Shown: piece by piece, positions 43,557 through 55,897 of the stretch
Layout: every line of letters starts with the position of its first letter
How positions within the stretch are numbered: the first letter of the stretch is position 1
Assembly (NCBI GenBank): GCA_951799425.1
Contig: OX637402.1
Location: forward strand, 25,165,492-25,229,491
DNA from: Ilex aquifolium
Lineage: Eukaryota > Streptophyta > Magnoliopsida > Aquifoliales > Aquifoliaceae
Direction: 5' to 3'
DNA length: 64,000 nt
Made by a program: the position numbers and the translations under genes
The notes under the pieces: generated by a model
Seen by the model: the letters and a program-made list of their open reading frames with translations, nothing else
What the model was told of the DNA's origin: nothing
The model's database searches: none

Positions 43557-44925
43557 GGTTTTTTGCCTCAAAGGAGGAAAAGATGGAGAGGTGAGAAAAG
43601 GGTGGGAGATGGAGTGGGAGGGTGGCTTGGTTCTGATGAGATTTATAGGAAGTTGGTTGGACAGTTGGGTTGGACTGTTTTCTATGATATTGCCCTTAGT
43701 TTTTAATTTAACCACAAGTCAATACCCCTCATGCTTCAATTATCGAACCATAATTATCATCTCAACCACATATTCGTTAATGTTTAACTCATACTCGATT
43801 CATTTATAATATTGTATAATCAGATTCGTATTATGTATAAGTCGTATTTGACTGAGTTTATATTATGTTTAATCTAGATTGTATCAACCTATTTACTTGA
43901 TGGGTGTAACGAGTTCACCCATTTGCTAATCGCACCCATTACAATTAAACTCAAATCTTTAATTCCGTATAAATTTCGGGTTCTAGTAAACAAGAGAAAA
44001 ATAAAGCTAATGTTCATGTTGTAGTTGTTTTTGATGTGTCATGGTAATATTCAAGAACAAAATGGAGAGCTTTGGAGTGTCCGCTCACAAGCTGGAACAC
44101 TTTCTTCTTAGTAAGAAGATATTCCATTCATTACGACGATTGTTTGTTGGGTTTATGTCGGTCCTTTCATGATTAAACTTTTCATTAGAAATATTGTGAT
44201 TAAAGCTTTGACGTTTGTCCCTCTAAACTTGTAGGTTTTCATTTGGATTCAGTTGAAATACTACTACCTTACCAGAAAAGACCAAATTGAATTTGCAATC
44301 CACTTTAGTGTAGCGTTATTGAACGACGAATTACGTGGGTCAATTTAGTAACATAGTGATCCAGGGTTAAAATCGGACGATTGACAGCATAGCTGTAGTT
44401 AGTACCTACAGGGCGGCAACGGCAAGGAGAAAAGGACCGGCTCATCGGTTCTTACACACGACGGCGAAGTTTCGTAGGAGAGTAGCAAGCCAAAAAGTTA
44501 TTTTCCAAGTCTCCATTTGTATCGATTTGATGACTCCAACACCATAAAATTTATCTTTATAGGACGTGGATAGCCAGAGGTTAACAAACAAAAAAAAACC
44601 CATAAATTTTGTCCCCTACCAACGTAAGAATCTCCAAGAAAGTAGAGATTTTAAACTTTTGTTTTCAACTAAATCATTTAAAGTCAAATTTAAAATTTTA
44701 CGAATTAAAATGTTCGATTTAAGTTCAAATGATCGAGTAAAAAATGTTAAATCTAAATTACTAACTGAAGTAAGAATATGTATATTTGGTGATTGGATAG
44801 GTGGCCACTTTCGTTAGGAATTTTAAACCTTTGTTTTTAATTGAATTATTTAGAGTCAAATTAAAAAATTTAGGGATTAAAATGATAAAACTAAAAGATT
44901 GAAACAGTTCGAATTGTGGAGGATA
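43538..44925. repeat. Segmental duplication block, copy at 44 kb
   Basis: 43538-43816 (the start and promoter side of the membrane-protein gene) is nearly identical to 46432-46720. 44400-44590 and 44640-44925 match 46795-46960 and 47100-47220 plus 48415-48540. The 44045-44275 part matches 690-930. The 44400-44590 piece also resembles the WAK-like upstream block at 16237-16395, including 'aacggcaaggag' and 'ggcgaagtttc'. No WAK-like coding exon survives here. Confidence 0.65.
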
Positions 44926-44929
44926 AATG

Positions 44930-45475
44930 ACAGTATATGTGAAAAATGATATATCTATATCTATGTTACTTATAAATATCAGCATATGTGAAAAAAAAAA
45001 ATTAATTCCTAAACCATTCCTATTTATTAATATGTTAAGTCAATTGTACCCTACATATATATCCTTAATAATGTCATCATTTTTCCTTTCATGTCCTATC
45101 AAAACTCTTCTTATCATATAGCATTAGGTCTCTAGCCATTCGTTTTACTTATTCTTATAGCTTTAGGTCTTTAATTAAAAAGTAACTCTAATAACTCAAA
45201 TTGCTCTATAATACATGTATAGATTAATAACTAGGTTTAGTAAACATTAAAATAAGAATTAATTCTCCGACACATAATATATTTATTTAATTCAATAACA
45301 CATATAATATATAATTTGACTTTCAAATTCTTTTGAATTTTTTTATAAGGAATATTTGATTTCTAAATTCTTTTGAGTCTCTTTATAAGTAGTACACTTA
45401 CATAAAATTTTTCATATATATGTCTACATCTATATGAAGAAATAAAGACGAATCTATGTTATATTTAGGGTGTCC
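44930..45475. other. AT-rich, no feature recognised
   Basis: Simple AT-rich sequence with short frames of no known relation between the duplicated block and a hAT-type MITE. Confidence 0.4.
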
Positions 45476-46214
45476 ATGGGCCGGATTTTTCACAGGTCCT
45501 GTTATCTGACCCGAAAAAATAGGTCCGAAATCTGATAGGCCCAATAGTTTGCCCGCCCGAATCCAATATCCTTAAAAAGAGGGTTTGGGTTTGCCCCCAA
45601 ACCCATTACCCAGCCCAATAGCCCACTTGAAAAAACCCGTTAAAACTCGACCCAAGAGCCCGCCCACCATTCCTTTGAAAAAAGTTATACTTTTAGACCA
45701 TTAAATTTGAAACTTTGAAATAAGTTTCCCAATATCGGAATTTGAAGTTTTAAAAATATAGATACTATAAATAATTTATTTTTTTTTCCATATATTAAGC
45801 ATACAAGTTTTAAAGGGTAGAGTAATGCAAATGATAGATAAGTGAGTAGGTGTCAACCTAATTGTGATGTATTCATTCTATTAAATGTAGTTCATCTCTT
45901 AGTCAAAAATAAAATTATTCATTATTTTATTTTTATCCATTTTGACTCTACTTTTAATTCAAAAATATAATTTACACAAATATTAAATTACAAAAATATT
46001 CATCATTTTTAAATGAAGTTGTATAAAAAAAAGTCCGCGAGCAGGTCGGCCTGGTAAGTCCGCTCAATAGACTCGCGGGTTGGGTTGCGGGTAGCCTATC
46101 TCTACCCGAAGTCCGATTTGGCCCGTCTAATAACTAGCTTGGGCCTACACTACCCAGGCCCGGTCCGAAAAAAAATTCGTGGGCCTAGCCCGCCCCGCCC
46201 CATGGACACCCCTA
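45476..46214. mobile_element. hAT-type MITE, 739 bp
   Basis: Ends TAGGGTGTCCATGGGCCGG and, reversed, TAGGGGTGTCCATGGGGCGG. Flanking 8-mers GTTATATT (45468-45475) and ATTATATT (46215-46222) match at 7 of 8. Subterminal sequence is rich in GCCCG words, the interior AT-rich and non-coding. Confidence 0.75.
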
Positions 46215-46409
46215 ATTATATTGTTACATACATATAGTTATCAAATTAAATAATAAGATCAAATATATGTTATATTTTTTTTTCAATAATTAGGTCTAAA
46301 AAGAAATAAAATATAGATTAATTTTTTACACCAAATTTATCAAATAATTTAATTACACATAAAATTTATATTTTTATAAATTCAATAAAAAAATTATTAT
46401 TTAAATTAT

Positions 46410-46454
46410 TCATATGCAATGCATGTCGTGCAATTTTTCTTGCTCTCTTTCCAT
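46410..46454 (-). pseudogene. Truncated copy of the membrane-protein gene start
   Basis: The reverse strand reads MEREQEKLHDMHCI then stop. The first seven residues match the start of the intact gene at 43556 (MEREQEE) except the last. Upstream, 46455-46720 is a close copy of the intact gene's promoter side. The duplication ended just inside the coding region, so no membrane helix remains. Confidence 0.75.
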
Positions 46455-48545
46455 GACTTTTAGCTTCAAAGGAGGAAAAGAGATGGAGAGGCAAGAGAAG
46501 GGGGGTAGATGAAGTGTGAGGGTGGCTTGGCTCTGAAGAGAATTATAGGAGGTTGGGTACTTGGGTTGGACTGTTTTCTGTGATATTGCCATTAGTTCTT
46601 AATTTAACCACAAGTCAGTACCCCTCATGCTTCAATTATCGAACCATAATTATCATCTCAACCACATCTTCGTCGAAACTTAATGTTTAACTCTTACTCG
46701 ATTCATTTATAATATTGTTCTTAGTTTTTAATTTAACCACAAATCAACACCCCTCGGGCATGTTTGGATGGTTTTAGAATGGATCCATGCTTCTTACACG
46801 CGACAGCCAAGTTTTTTTAGAGAGTATCCAGCCAAAAAGTCATTTTCCAAGTCTCCATCCATAGAAAGTCATTTTCCAAGTCTCCATTAGTATGGATTTG
46901 ATGAATCCAACACCCTAAAATTTATCTTTTAGGATGTGGATATTCAGAGGGTCGACAAAAAAAAAAAATAATGTTATTTAGACTTAAAAATTTGATCTCA
47001 TTTGTTGATCTGATTCACTATAACTGTTCGATTGACTGTAAGTCCTATCAAACATTGGAACTTGCTCTTCATCTCATTACCAATTTTGTTTTGAACTGAA
47101 TCATAAGAAATTTAGGGATTAAAATTTTATAATTTCGAAAATGTTCGATTTAAGCTCAATTGATAAAGTAAAAAATGTTAATTTTAAATTACTAATTGAA
47201 GTAAGAATATGTATATCTGGTAGGCCTGTCAAAATTTGACACGACACGATTAATTGACACGAATCGATATGAATTAAGCGGATTTAGATAAGACCTTAAC
47301 AGGTTCAGGTGATAAACGGGTTAACCCGCCAAACACGTTTGATAAATAGGTCGTGTTCGGGTGAGACCTGTCAACCCATTTATCCGTTTTAAAAAATAAT
47401 ATAATAAAAAATTAATAATTATTTTAAAGAAATTAATCAAAATTTAAATATTATATATAATAAATATATGGTAAATGAGTAAAAAAAAAACTTACTTCAG
47501 AAAAATTAAATACCGATAACTCACTTACCACCTCCTTTGCAGCTACTCAATGTGGGAATACATTTTTTATCACTATAGACTGCACATCAGAAGAATGATC
47601 GATGATTCTTCCCCCTCCTTTACTCACTTACCCCTCCTTTTTCCATAGATTGCAGTGCTCGATGATTCTTCCGAAGATGATCGATGATTCTACATCCCTC
47701 TTTGTTGTAGCTGTGATTCTACATCCCTTTGTGTTGTAGCTGTGATTCTACATCCCTCTGTGTTCCACATCAGAAGATGGTCGATGATTCCACATCAGAA
47801 GATGATCAATGATTCTTCTCCCTCCTTTACTCACTTACCCCCTCCTTTTTCTACAGATTGCAGTGCTCGATGATTCTTCCGAAGATGATCGATGATTCTA
47901 CATCCCTCTGTGTTGTAGTCGTGATTCTACATCCCTCTTTGTTGTAGCTGTGATTCTACATCCACAGTTGGTGGGTTTATAGACACTGAACACAGTAAAA
48001 ACTTTTGGCTTGAATCTCACATCGACAAATTCAAATGAATGAGACCTCCCATGCCTATAAAATGATGCAACCCCTTCCTTTAGTCATTAAACTTTTTCAT
48101 TTGCTTTTGCAAGTTACAACCAGTTGAAAATTTCTTGATTAAGAGAATACAATTGGAGTGGATAATTAATGGAATTTAAAATTTTAATAGGATAGTTTTT
48201 TTATTGTGTTAAAATTTTAATAGAATAATTTGAATAAAATTAAACGGGTTAAACGAGTTGTATTGTGTTATTTGTTTATTAAACGGTTCGTGTTCGTGTT
48301 TAGATTTTTTATCCGTTTATTAAACGTGTCATGTACAGGTTTATATATTTTTCACTCGTCATCCGTTTAATCCGACACGTAACTATTTAACCCGACACGT
48401 TTGACACCTCTAATATTTGGTGATTGGATAGGTGGCCACTTTCGTTAGAGATTTTAAACATTTGTATTTAGAGTCAAATTAAAAATTTTAGGGATTAAAA
48501 TGGCATAACTAAAAAATTGAAATAGTTCAAAGTGAGGAGGACATC
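46432..48545. repeat. Segmental duplication block, copy at 47 kb, split by a MITE
   Basis: Same order as the 44-kb block: gene start and promoter (46432-46720), WAK-like upstream relic (46795-46960) and a tail (47100-47220, continued at 48415-48540). The tail is interrupted exactly by the hAT MITE at 47221-48412; the uninterrupted form survives at 44770-44820. A small internal duplication of 'gtcattttccaagtctcc' occurs near 46850-46890. Confidence 0.65.
47221..48412. mobile_element. hAT-type MITE, long variant (1192 bp)
   Basis: Ends TAGGCCTGTCAAAATTTG and, reversed, TAGAGGTGTCAAACGTGTCG. Flanking 8-mers ATATCTGG and ATATTTGG match at 7 of 8, and the empty site survives at 44 kb. Same family as 39814-40164 and 63074-63565, but with about 700 extra bases. 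These include a two-copy tandem duplication (about 47595-47760 and 47795-47960) built from 'cgatgattct' and 'tgtgattctacatcc' words. The source of the extra part is not recognised. Confidence 0.8.
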
Positions 48546-48562
48546 GTGATTAGGGACTCTTA

Positions 48563-49479
48563 GAGCATCTCCAACCTTGACTCAAATGTAGACTCAAATT
48601 TAAATTTGAGTCAAAATAGCCTTAAAAACTTCTCCAACCTTGGACTCAAACCTATACCAAATCAAGGCAAAACTTATTTTGGACTCAAATTGAAGCAGAC
48701 TCAAATTCTATACCAAATTTCTAACGGTAACTTTTTAACCTATCCAAAACTAAAAGACTTTTTTGATTACTTGTTCTCTGTCTCTTCTTGCCTTTCTCTA
48801 TTACACTGCTTCCATCGTCGACCACCACCGAAACTTTCACAAATCATTTGAAAACATGTATGTAAGTTTTTTGCTTTTCATCTTTCATCTTCTTAATTTC
48901 TTGTATTTTTCAAAACTCTAATATCCAATCTTTCATACTATATAAACCCTAAGCCTACCCATCAAATTTTTCTTTGATTTTTTGGAGTTAAACACTATCA
49001 CTAGTACAATTTCAGACCACTGATTCTTCCTGAAATTTTTAGCCTTCGGTACCCACAAATTTAGAAAATTTGTCATTTTATTTCTTCAATATTCCATTTT
49101 TGTTAAAAACGTATGTTTTTGTGTTCTTCAGACCATGCCCATGTTAACTAATTTTTTTTCTTTATCTAGATTTATAAAAAATGATAAGGGATTAGAATAA
49201 TCTTAGAATTCTGGGGTGGTTTCTTTATTTTTCATGTAGTGTTGTATACATATTCATTTTTTTTTTTTTGAATTATCCATTTGTGGAGAGATGAAAGTTT
49301 CATTTATTTTATCAAATATTATGATTTGAATGACACAAAAAAAATGAGTTTTGGGATAATAAATGAATTTTTTAAAAGATTTGAGTTTGCTTATTGGAGT
49401 ACTCTATACCAAATCAAGCTTTTTACTCAAATTTAGACTCAAATTTGAGTCTAAATTTGAGTCATGGTTGGAGATGTTC
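48563..49479. mobile_element. Tourist-like MITE, 917 bp (PIF/Harbinger type)
   Basis: Ends GAGCATCTCCAACCTTGACT and, reversed, GAACATCTCCAACCATGACT, flanked by TTA at both sides (48560-48562 and 49480-49482). A palindromic 'actcaaatttaaatttgagt' lies near the left end and similar words at the right. A related decayed copy lies at 34433-35028. No transposase is visible. Confidence 0.8.
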
Positions 49480-50262
49480 TTACTATGTTTTACCTTTATT
49501 TTGAATAAAAATTCATGTTTCCATGTTTTTGGATAATACTTTCTTTAAGTTGTTTTTATGCCTTGTTCAAATAAATATAAAAGTAGCATTTGATTTGTGA
49601 AAAAAATGGCATTTAAAAAGAAAAAGATTTCCATTTGATAATTATAATCATACTAAGTAGGTGTAAGATGTCACCGACTGATTTTTCGAATGCATTCATT
49701 TGATCTCCTACAATTATGGCAGGTTTGGACCTCAAATGTATGAGGGTCATCAATTACATGAGGGTTATGAAGCATAGATATTTTGATCGAGATGAAGTAT
49801 TCGTATCTGATATGCATCGAATATAAATACTCGTTGCATACTCGCAGATACATATCGAATAGTTTTTACATGTATTGAATACCGTATCTCCACAATGAAT
49901 ATATTCGCTTGATACTTAAGAAGCTAAGTTGTGTGAAAACTATGAATTATACAAATGGAAATTCCTTATTCTAAGATGTTCATTCGAATGTGTATCACAT
50001 ATGCCATAAGATGTGTCAATTCTTTACACTTGGCTTGGCACGAATAATGAGTTTTTATGACTTATGTCATAGCCAATAAAGTCTATTGCAATTAAAAAAA
50101 AAGTAAAAATTGAATACTCTTGAAGAGTGACTCATGTTCAATTTCAGAATTACATAGAACATTGGATTCAAAATACCATTAAAAAATCCCTATGTTAACA
50201 AAATAAATTAATTTAGTTTGGGACGTATTTTTTCTCTTAATCCCTTATATCCCCAGTAAATA
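49480..50262. other. AT-rich, no gene recognised
   Basis: No convincing frame. An ATCGAATA-rich stretch at 49790-49910 has internal symmetry ('gatatgcatcgaatat', 'atacatatcgaatag') and may be another small inverted-repeat element. Confidence 0.4.
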
Positions 50263-50760
50263 TCTATATAATAAAATAGCTTACAATTCAAATCTCAAAA
50301 GATAAACAAAATGACTTTTGCTATTCGCGGTTGAGATCGTTTTAAATTTTACTTTAAAATTAATCTAACGGCTAATATTAACACCCTAAATTTAATAGAA
50401 AAAATAGGACCCTAAGGGTCTATTTGGAGTAATTTTTTAAAAGTACTTTTAAAAATTATTTCTCATAAATACTTTAAAAAAAATAATAGTATTTGAAACC
50501 GCTCCACCATTACCTCTATCCCCACCACCACCACCACTGCCGCCACCACCCCCACCATCGCCGCCATCGCCGCCACCACAGTCATTGCCACCCACCACAA
50601 CCATCACCTTACCACCACCTCTCACTCTCATTACAAACCAATGCTTAAATTCATTTATCTCTTCTCTATGTTTGTGATTTGATTTTGGATATGAATACAA
50701 ATATGTTTATTATTTACTATTTTTTATTACACTGTGCCTTCAGGCACATACAATAACTAG
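50263..50760 (+). mobile_element. Helitron copy B, non-autonomous, 498 bp
   Basis: Starts TCTATATAATAAAATAGC after an A and ends CTAG before a T. A 3' hairpin GTGCC-TTCA-GGCAC sits 9 nt before CTAG. It is highly similar to copy A at both ends, but its CCN tract (50510-50640) is only about 130 bp against about 490 bp in A. No coding capacity. Confidence 0.85.
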
Positions 50761-52488
50761 TATATATATATAGGGAGAAAGAGAGAAAGACGTATCATAT
50801 CCATATTTGTATCTTATTTTTTAAGATTTATCACCTATTTGTATTTGTGCTTCCTAACAAGAGGGCATAACTACTAGTTGACCAGCTCAAGGGTTGGTCG
50901 ACCAACCCCGGTCCAACGACCAAAGGCATACCTGTTTGACGAGGTCCTGAGTCCTGACCTTGTCGACTAGCCTTCTAGTTCAGTCTATTTGAAGAGCCAG
51001 TAATAAGGAAATCTAGAGATTTGGATACTTAGGTAGGCCGAAACAGGTGCGGGATAGTCTAAGGTTTAAAAGCTTATTAGTAATAGTAGAAATCATGATT
51101 AGAAGGATTTCATGGGCCAAAAAGGGTCCAGCTAGGTGGGCAAAAAGCACAGCCCACAGTCCTACCTAAGGGGCTAATGGACTGTCTACGAGCCTCCACT
51201 TGGCACAGCAGACTGGTCCATCAAGTTTTATGCTGCCCCATGAACCATGGGCCTTTTACGTGGTTGAAGTTAGAGTCGGAGTAGTCGAACCACGATATAT
51301 TGTAAGTTTTATTAATTGGTTAATTTTCTATTCCTACAATCGTTGTGGTTCTTCTTTTTTTTTCCTGTCGGGCTAGCAGCCGAAGAGAGGTGCCCATTGA
51401 CATAGATCTTCAAAACCCAATCCAAATCAAAGAGAATCAAGTGGAGCAACAAATGCAACCTTTGGGCTAAAATAACAAGGGTGGGCTATTCCCATCCTAC
51501 AGATATTCATTTTCACCCATTAAAATTTTTATAATTAAACTATTAAGTTTACTTCGCCTATACCTACCCGATTTTAACTAAGTCTACCCCATACTATACA
51601 CACCCTTTTAATAACAAGTTCATCTTCTATTTTCTCAAAACTAGAATTTTATTCACTATTTTATTTCATACACCACACACGAAAGAGCTTTTTCATCTCT
51701 AATGAGATACATGGTAGTATTTTTTTCGGTTTAATTTTTTGTTTGATTTCATGTGTATTGTGTGTATTTTGTTTTTTGTTTTGGCATTCTATCAAACTTA
51801 ATTATTTTTTATTTACGGTTTATGTGTATGTGTATATACATATATATGTATGTGTGTGTGTGTGTGTGTGTGTATTCATACAAGTTTGCAACATAAAGGA
51901 AAAACGAAGTATTGTAAATTCGTTGATTACTTATTAACTGTACATATAAATTATTCTTATAGGTGTACTCAATAGATTTCTTTGATCCAGTTTGCGTCCA
52001 TTTAATGAGAAGTTAATATTGCTGCCCACACTATGTGTTGCTATTTTTCCTCATGTTAATATAATGGAGGTTGTTTTGACAGAAGATAGAATAGGTTTAG
52101 ATAATGTACAGATACAGAAAGTGATATACTTATTTTACTTATCAATCCATATTGAAAAAATTCTTTTGTGGAGGATGTACAAGAGTAAATACTAAATGAA
52201 ACTCTAGTTATGAGAAGAAAGAATGTGAACTTGTTATTAAACGGATATATATAACATGAGGTGTATTTAGTTAAACTGAGGTAGATAAAGAAATGGTGGG
52301 CTTAGTTGTTTGAAAATAAAAATTTTAATTGGGTGAAAATGGATATTTAAGAAGGGCACGAATAACCCTACCCAAAGAACAAAACTGACCTTCTGTTACT
52401 TTAGAGGGGGGATTCACAGGCGGGCAAAGATCCCTGCCGAAGGGTTGGAATCATACCGGGCTAGTCTCTCAAAGAAAGGATAGTTAAT
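50761..52488. other. No gene recognised; simple repeats
   Basis: Opens with a TATATA run next to the Helitron end. 50880-51480 is GC-richer, with words such as 'ttgaccagctcaagggttgg' and 'gtcgaccaacc' that suggest a transposon remnant of unknown class. A GT microsatellite lies at 51848-51873. Plus frames at 51743-52195 have no domain. Confidence 0.4.
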
Positions 52489-53209
52489 TATGGGTGTAAC
52501 TTGGGCGGGTCAACCCGAATTCAACCCAAGTCTAACAAAAAAAAAAACAGGACTTGGGTTAGAATTTTTAATACTTGAGTTGGGTCTGAGCAAAAAAATC
52601 TTAACCCGAATTGAATTTGAGCAAGCCTCGGGTTGAGACATTGGGTTATCGGGTTGAACCCGAATATTAAAATCGGATTGAACCCGAATATACATAAATA
52701 TATAAATATATTTAACTAAAGTTAGTATTTATCTTCACTTTTTGGAGTCCAAACTTTCATTTCACTTCAAGTCTTCGCCTGTGCGCCTCCATCACTCTTA
52801 GATCTCTCTCTCACTCGTCATTCTTCCCTCTCTTAGCCTCCCTCTCTCAATTGTCACTCGTCTGAGTCGTCTCAAACTCTCAGCCTCCCTCTCTCATTCG
52901 TCACTCATCCCTCTCTCTTTATCTACGCCTCGCCATTCATCTCAGATCACTTGAAAAAATCAAATCTACACTTCAAAAAATCAACCCGAATTAAGTAATC
53001 CAAGCTCAACCCGATTTTTCACCTGAAATCAGCCCGAATTAAGTAATCCAAGCTCAACCTGATTTTTAACCTGAAATCAACCCGAATTCAATCCGAGCTC
53101 GCCCGAATTAAACTCGGGCAACACTCGGGTTGAGGTAGGGTTAGGGTTAGGGTTAGGATTAGGATTAGAATTAGGGTTGACCTCTCAACCCGCCCAAGTT
53201 ACACCCCTA
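52489..53209. mobile_element. hAT-type MITE with telomere-like tract, 721 bp
   Basis: A perfect 8-bp duplication TAGTTAAT (52481-52488 and 53210-53217) bounds ends TATGGGTGTAACTTGGGCGG and, reversed, TAGGGGTGTAACTTGGGCGG. Near the right end, 53133-53180 is a run of GGGTTA/GGATTA units. The central part contains direct repeats of 'aattaagtaatccaagctca' (52990, 53038) and a CT-rich region. Non-coding. Confidence 0.85.
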
Positions 53210-53517
53210 TAGTTAATGGTTTGTTTCAATAGGGTCAGTCTTAACAGGTTTTTAAATGGGTCGTGATTGAATTTTCACTTTAATATTTAAATTAATATTT
53301 CAAATCTTTTGAATTTTGGCAGGCCAATGGAATTTGCCCACCCAACCTGAGTCGTGGGCCATAAATGGTCAAACTTAACGAGGATCATGACCCACGAACC
53401 TACCCGTTTGTTAGGCTAGATTGGTCCTCTCCATGAGAGTCCACGATTGTCTGTTTACCTTCAAATGACATTTTTGAAGCATAACCATTTCATAATTCCA
53501 CATAATACATATCACTA

Positions 53518-53692
53518 ATGCTATTCTGACATAATTTAAAAATATAATTTAGGAACTTAATACATTATGATCATTAGATTGATAGTGTTGAGACCCAGCG
53601 ATAATTTAATGTTGGGACCTATTGACAATTTAATTACTACAATCATTTATCTCTAAATTATGTCCTCAAATTATCTCCTAATAGCATTGCTC
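53518..53692. mobile_element. Foldback MITE
   Basis: The left half starts AATGCTATTCTGACATAATT and the right half, reversed, starts AATGCTATTAGGAGATAATT. Further inside, 'aaatataatttagg' is mirrored by 'ggacataatttaga'. The unit of about 175 bp folds on itself. Flanks are AT-rich and no target duplication was settled. Confidence 0.55.
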
Positions 53693-53699
53693 AATACAT

Positions 53700-55897
53700 A
53701 TGCATGGTTTGCAACCCGTTTAATTTAGGATACGATTTATCATTTTTGTAGTACATTAGCTCACCTCGCAATCATTAATCTTTCATGAGAGTAATGGATA
53801 TAAAAAATCGGGAATGCGTACATCTTTTATCTTAATATTGGCGAAAAATTAGGTTTCGATATATCAAAATTTCTCGAAAAGATCTCTCACGTTTACATAG
53901 TAACTAGTTATAAAATACCATATAAATTTAGTGGGTGGGTTATCAATAAATACGACGTTTAATAACTACAATCAGATTAGTAGGGTTCATCAATCCTATT
54001 TAACGAATAAAACATTTTCTTGGAAATTGGTTTTTGTAGGATTGTATTTGTTATTTTTGCTGAAGAAATAGAATAATTAGCCACAAAATAAATGAGAATT
54101 CCTGAAGAAAACTCTCCTCCGCTACAGGTAGACATTTACCGAGGAAATAAAGTCTTCGTCGGCAAATATTTTTACCGCAACCTCGCTCCGATGAGTGTTC
54201 CGATGAAAATTTTAGTTAGAGATAACTTTTGCCGACAAAAGTTTTGGTTTTCCATAGGAAAATTTTTCTCGAGAAAGCCCTTAATTGTTGTAGTTATTGA
54301 TCAGTGATATTACATGCCAACGATGACATGTTATCACCAATATTTACTCAAGATTCCTAACGACTTTGTTCCAATGGGAAAAGCAACATAGGATTCTGAG
54401 GGGAATAGTATAACTAATTACACAAAGAACCCATTTTATTCTTTATATATTGCAGCAAACCCATTTCATGTAAATCGGCAAGCATCCTCCCAAAAAATAG
54501 TTCTGAACACAAGACCCCTGGAGTTCAGTAATTGATGCTAGCTACTCTGTGTGACCATACTATTATTTAAGTTTCTGAGTAGGGTAAACTAAAACATTAT
54601 GCTAAAAATGGTAGTCTAGTGCATGAAACTCCTACTACTTCGACGTTTAGAGAGAGTTAGATGTATGCATCCATACCTGTAGGTTGTTTTTGCGACTCAA
54701 ACACAAGGTAATATATAAAATAAATCATTCATCAAATTCATGTGCAGAATTTCCAACCAATGCAAAGATGTGAACTCATACAAATTCTCTTATCACAGCA
54801 ACTTTGGTAATTTCATTTGATCTTTGCTACAACTTATTAAGAAAGAGTCGACCCAACAGTTTGGCTAGTTCAAAATTTGAAGATTTTGGAGGAAACGTAT
54901 AAAAGATACACAAAATACATAAAAACAATTAAGGTTTTTGTTGTAACACCTGGGTGATATATACACACTAACACTCAGTTTAATTGTCAAGAATATATAT
55001 ATTTATGCAAGACAAAAAAATTTTGAAATATTGTAACAGCTCGGGTTCATGGTATATATACGCACACATATACACAAACGTATACATAGTAGTTAGTACA
55101 CACATATTCACAAACACGTATATGTGTACTAGTTGTAATATTAGATAGATGTACGTACAAACATATATATACATACACACGCGCAACAATACAAAAATGA
55201 TTCATTTTAATTGAGAATCAATTCAAGTATAAAATGACCTACAAGGTTTTAACTTATCTTTCAGACAACATTGCAAGTATATAACATAGAATGACTTCAA
55301 ACATAAAACTCTCCACTGTAGTCCTCAAAAGAATTCTATAGTGTTTTTAGGAGAATGTTCCAAACAACTTTCACCACTACTCAAGTGACCCTTACTTTTC
55401 ATGAAAATAAGGGAAGTTCATCCTTGTTGAACACGATTTTCACTTGAAATCTCCTAACATATACTTCCATCAATCTTCCTCTTCACACTCATAAAGAGAC
55501 TGCTCAATCAAGCAGCTATATAACCCAAAAATGAAGTAACAGAACACCTTCACCAAGTTTGACAACTTGAAAATTGAGAATATGCACAATCGATCAATAA
55601 GGACAGCCTGTTTGGTTTTTTCCTAAGCTACATTAGAACCTATACGTTACCAATTATGCAATTTGTATGCAGCTAAGTGTTTCAAAATCCATGTATAATA
55701 CGTCTAACGTCGATAGGCTAGCAATTTATGCTTAGCAAAAAAGTAATAGATAAGCTATCAGTTGATTATAAATATGATGAACACTAAGACATGCAAATGT
55801 GAAGCTAAAAGTATCGTACCTTCCGGGGAAAAAGAAGCAGCTAAAATTATCATATAATATAAATAAAACAGCGTTAAATAGACTAGAACTTAGGTGA
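53700..55897. other. 3' flank of the MYB gene, no other gene recognised
   Basis: AT-rich. A plus frame at 54092-54307 has no recognised domain, though its repeated 'ccgatga' and 'tgccgacaaaag' words hint at a transposon remnant. A TATATA/ACACAC-rich stretch lies at 54955-55190. The part next to 55898 should carry the 3' untranslated region of the MYB gene. Confidence 0.4.
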
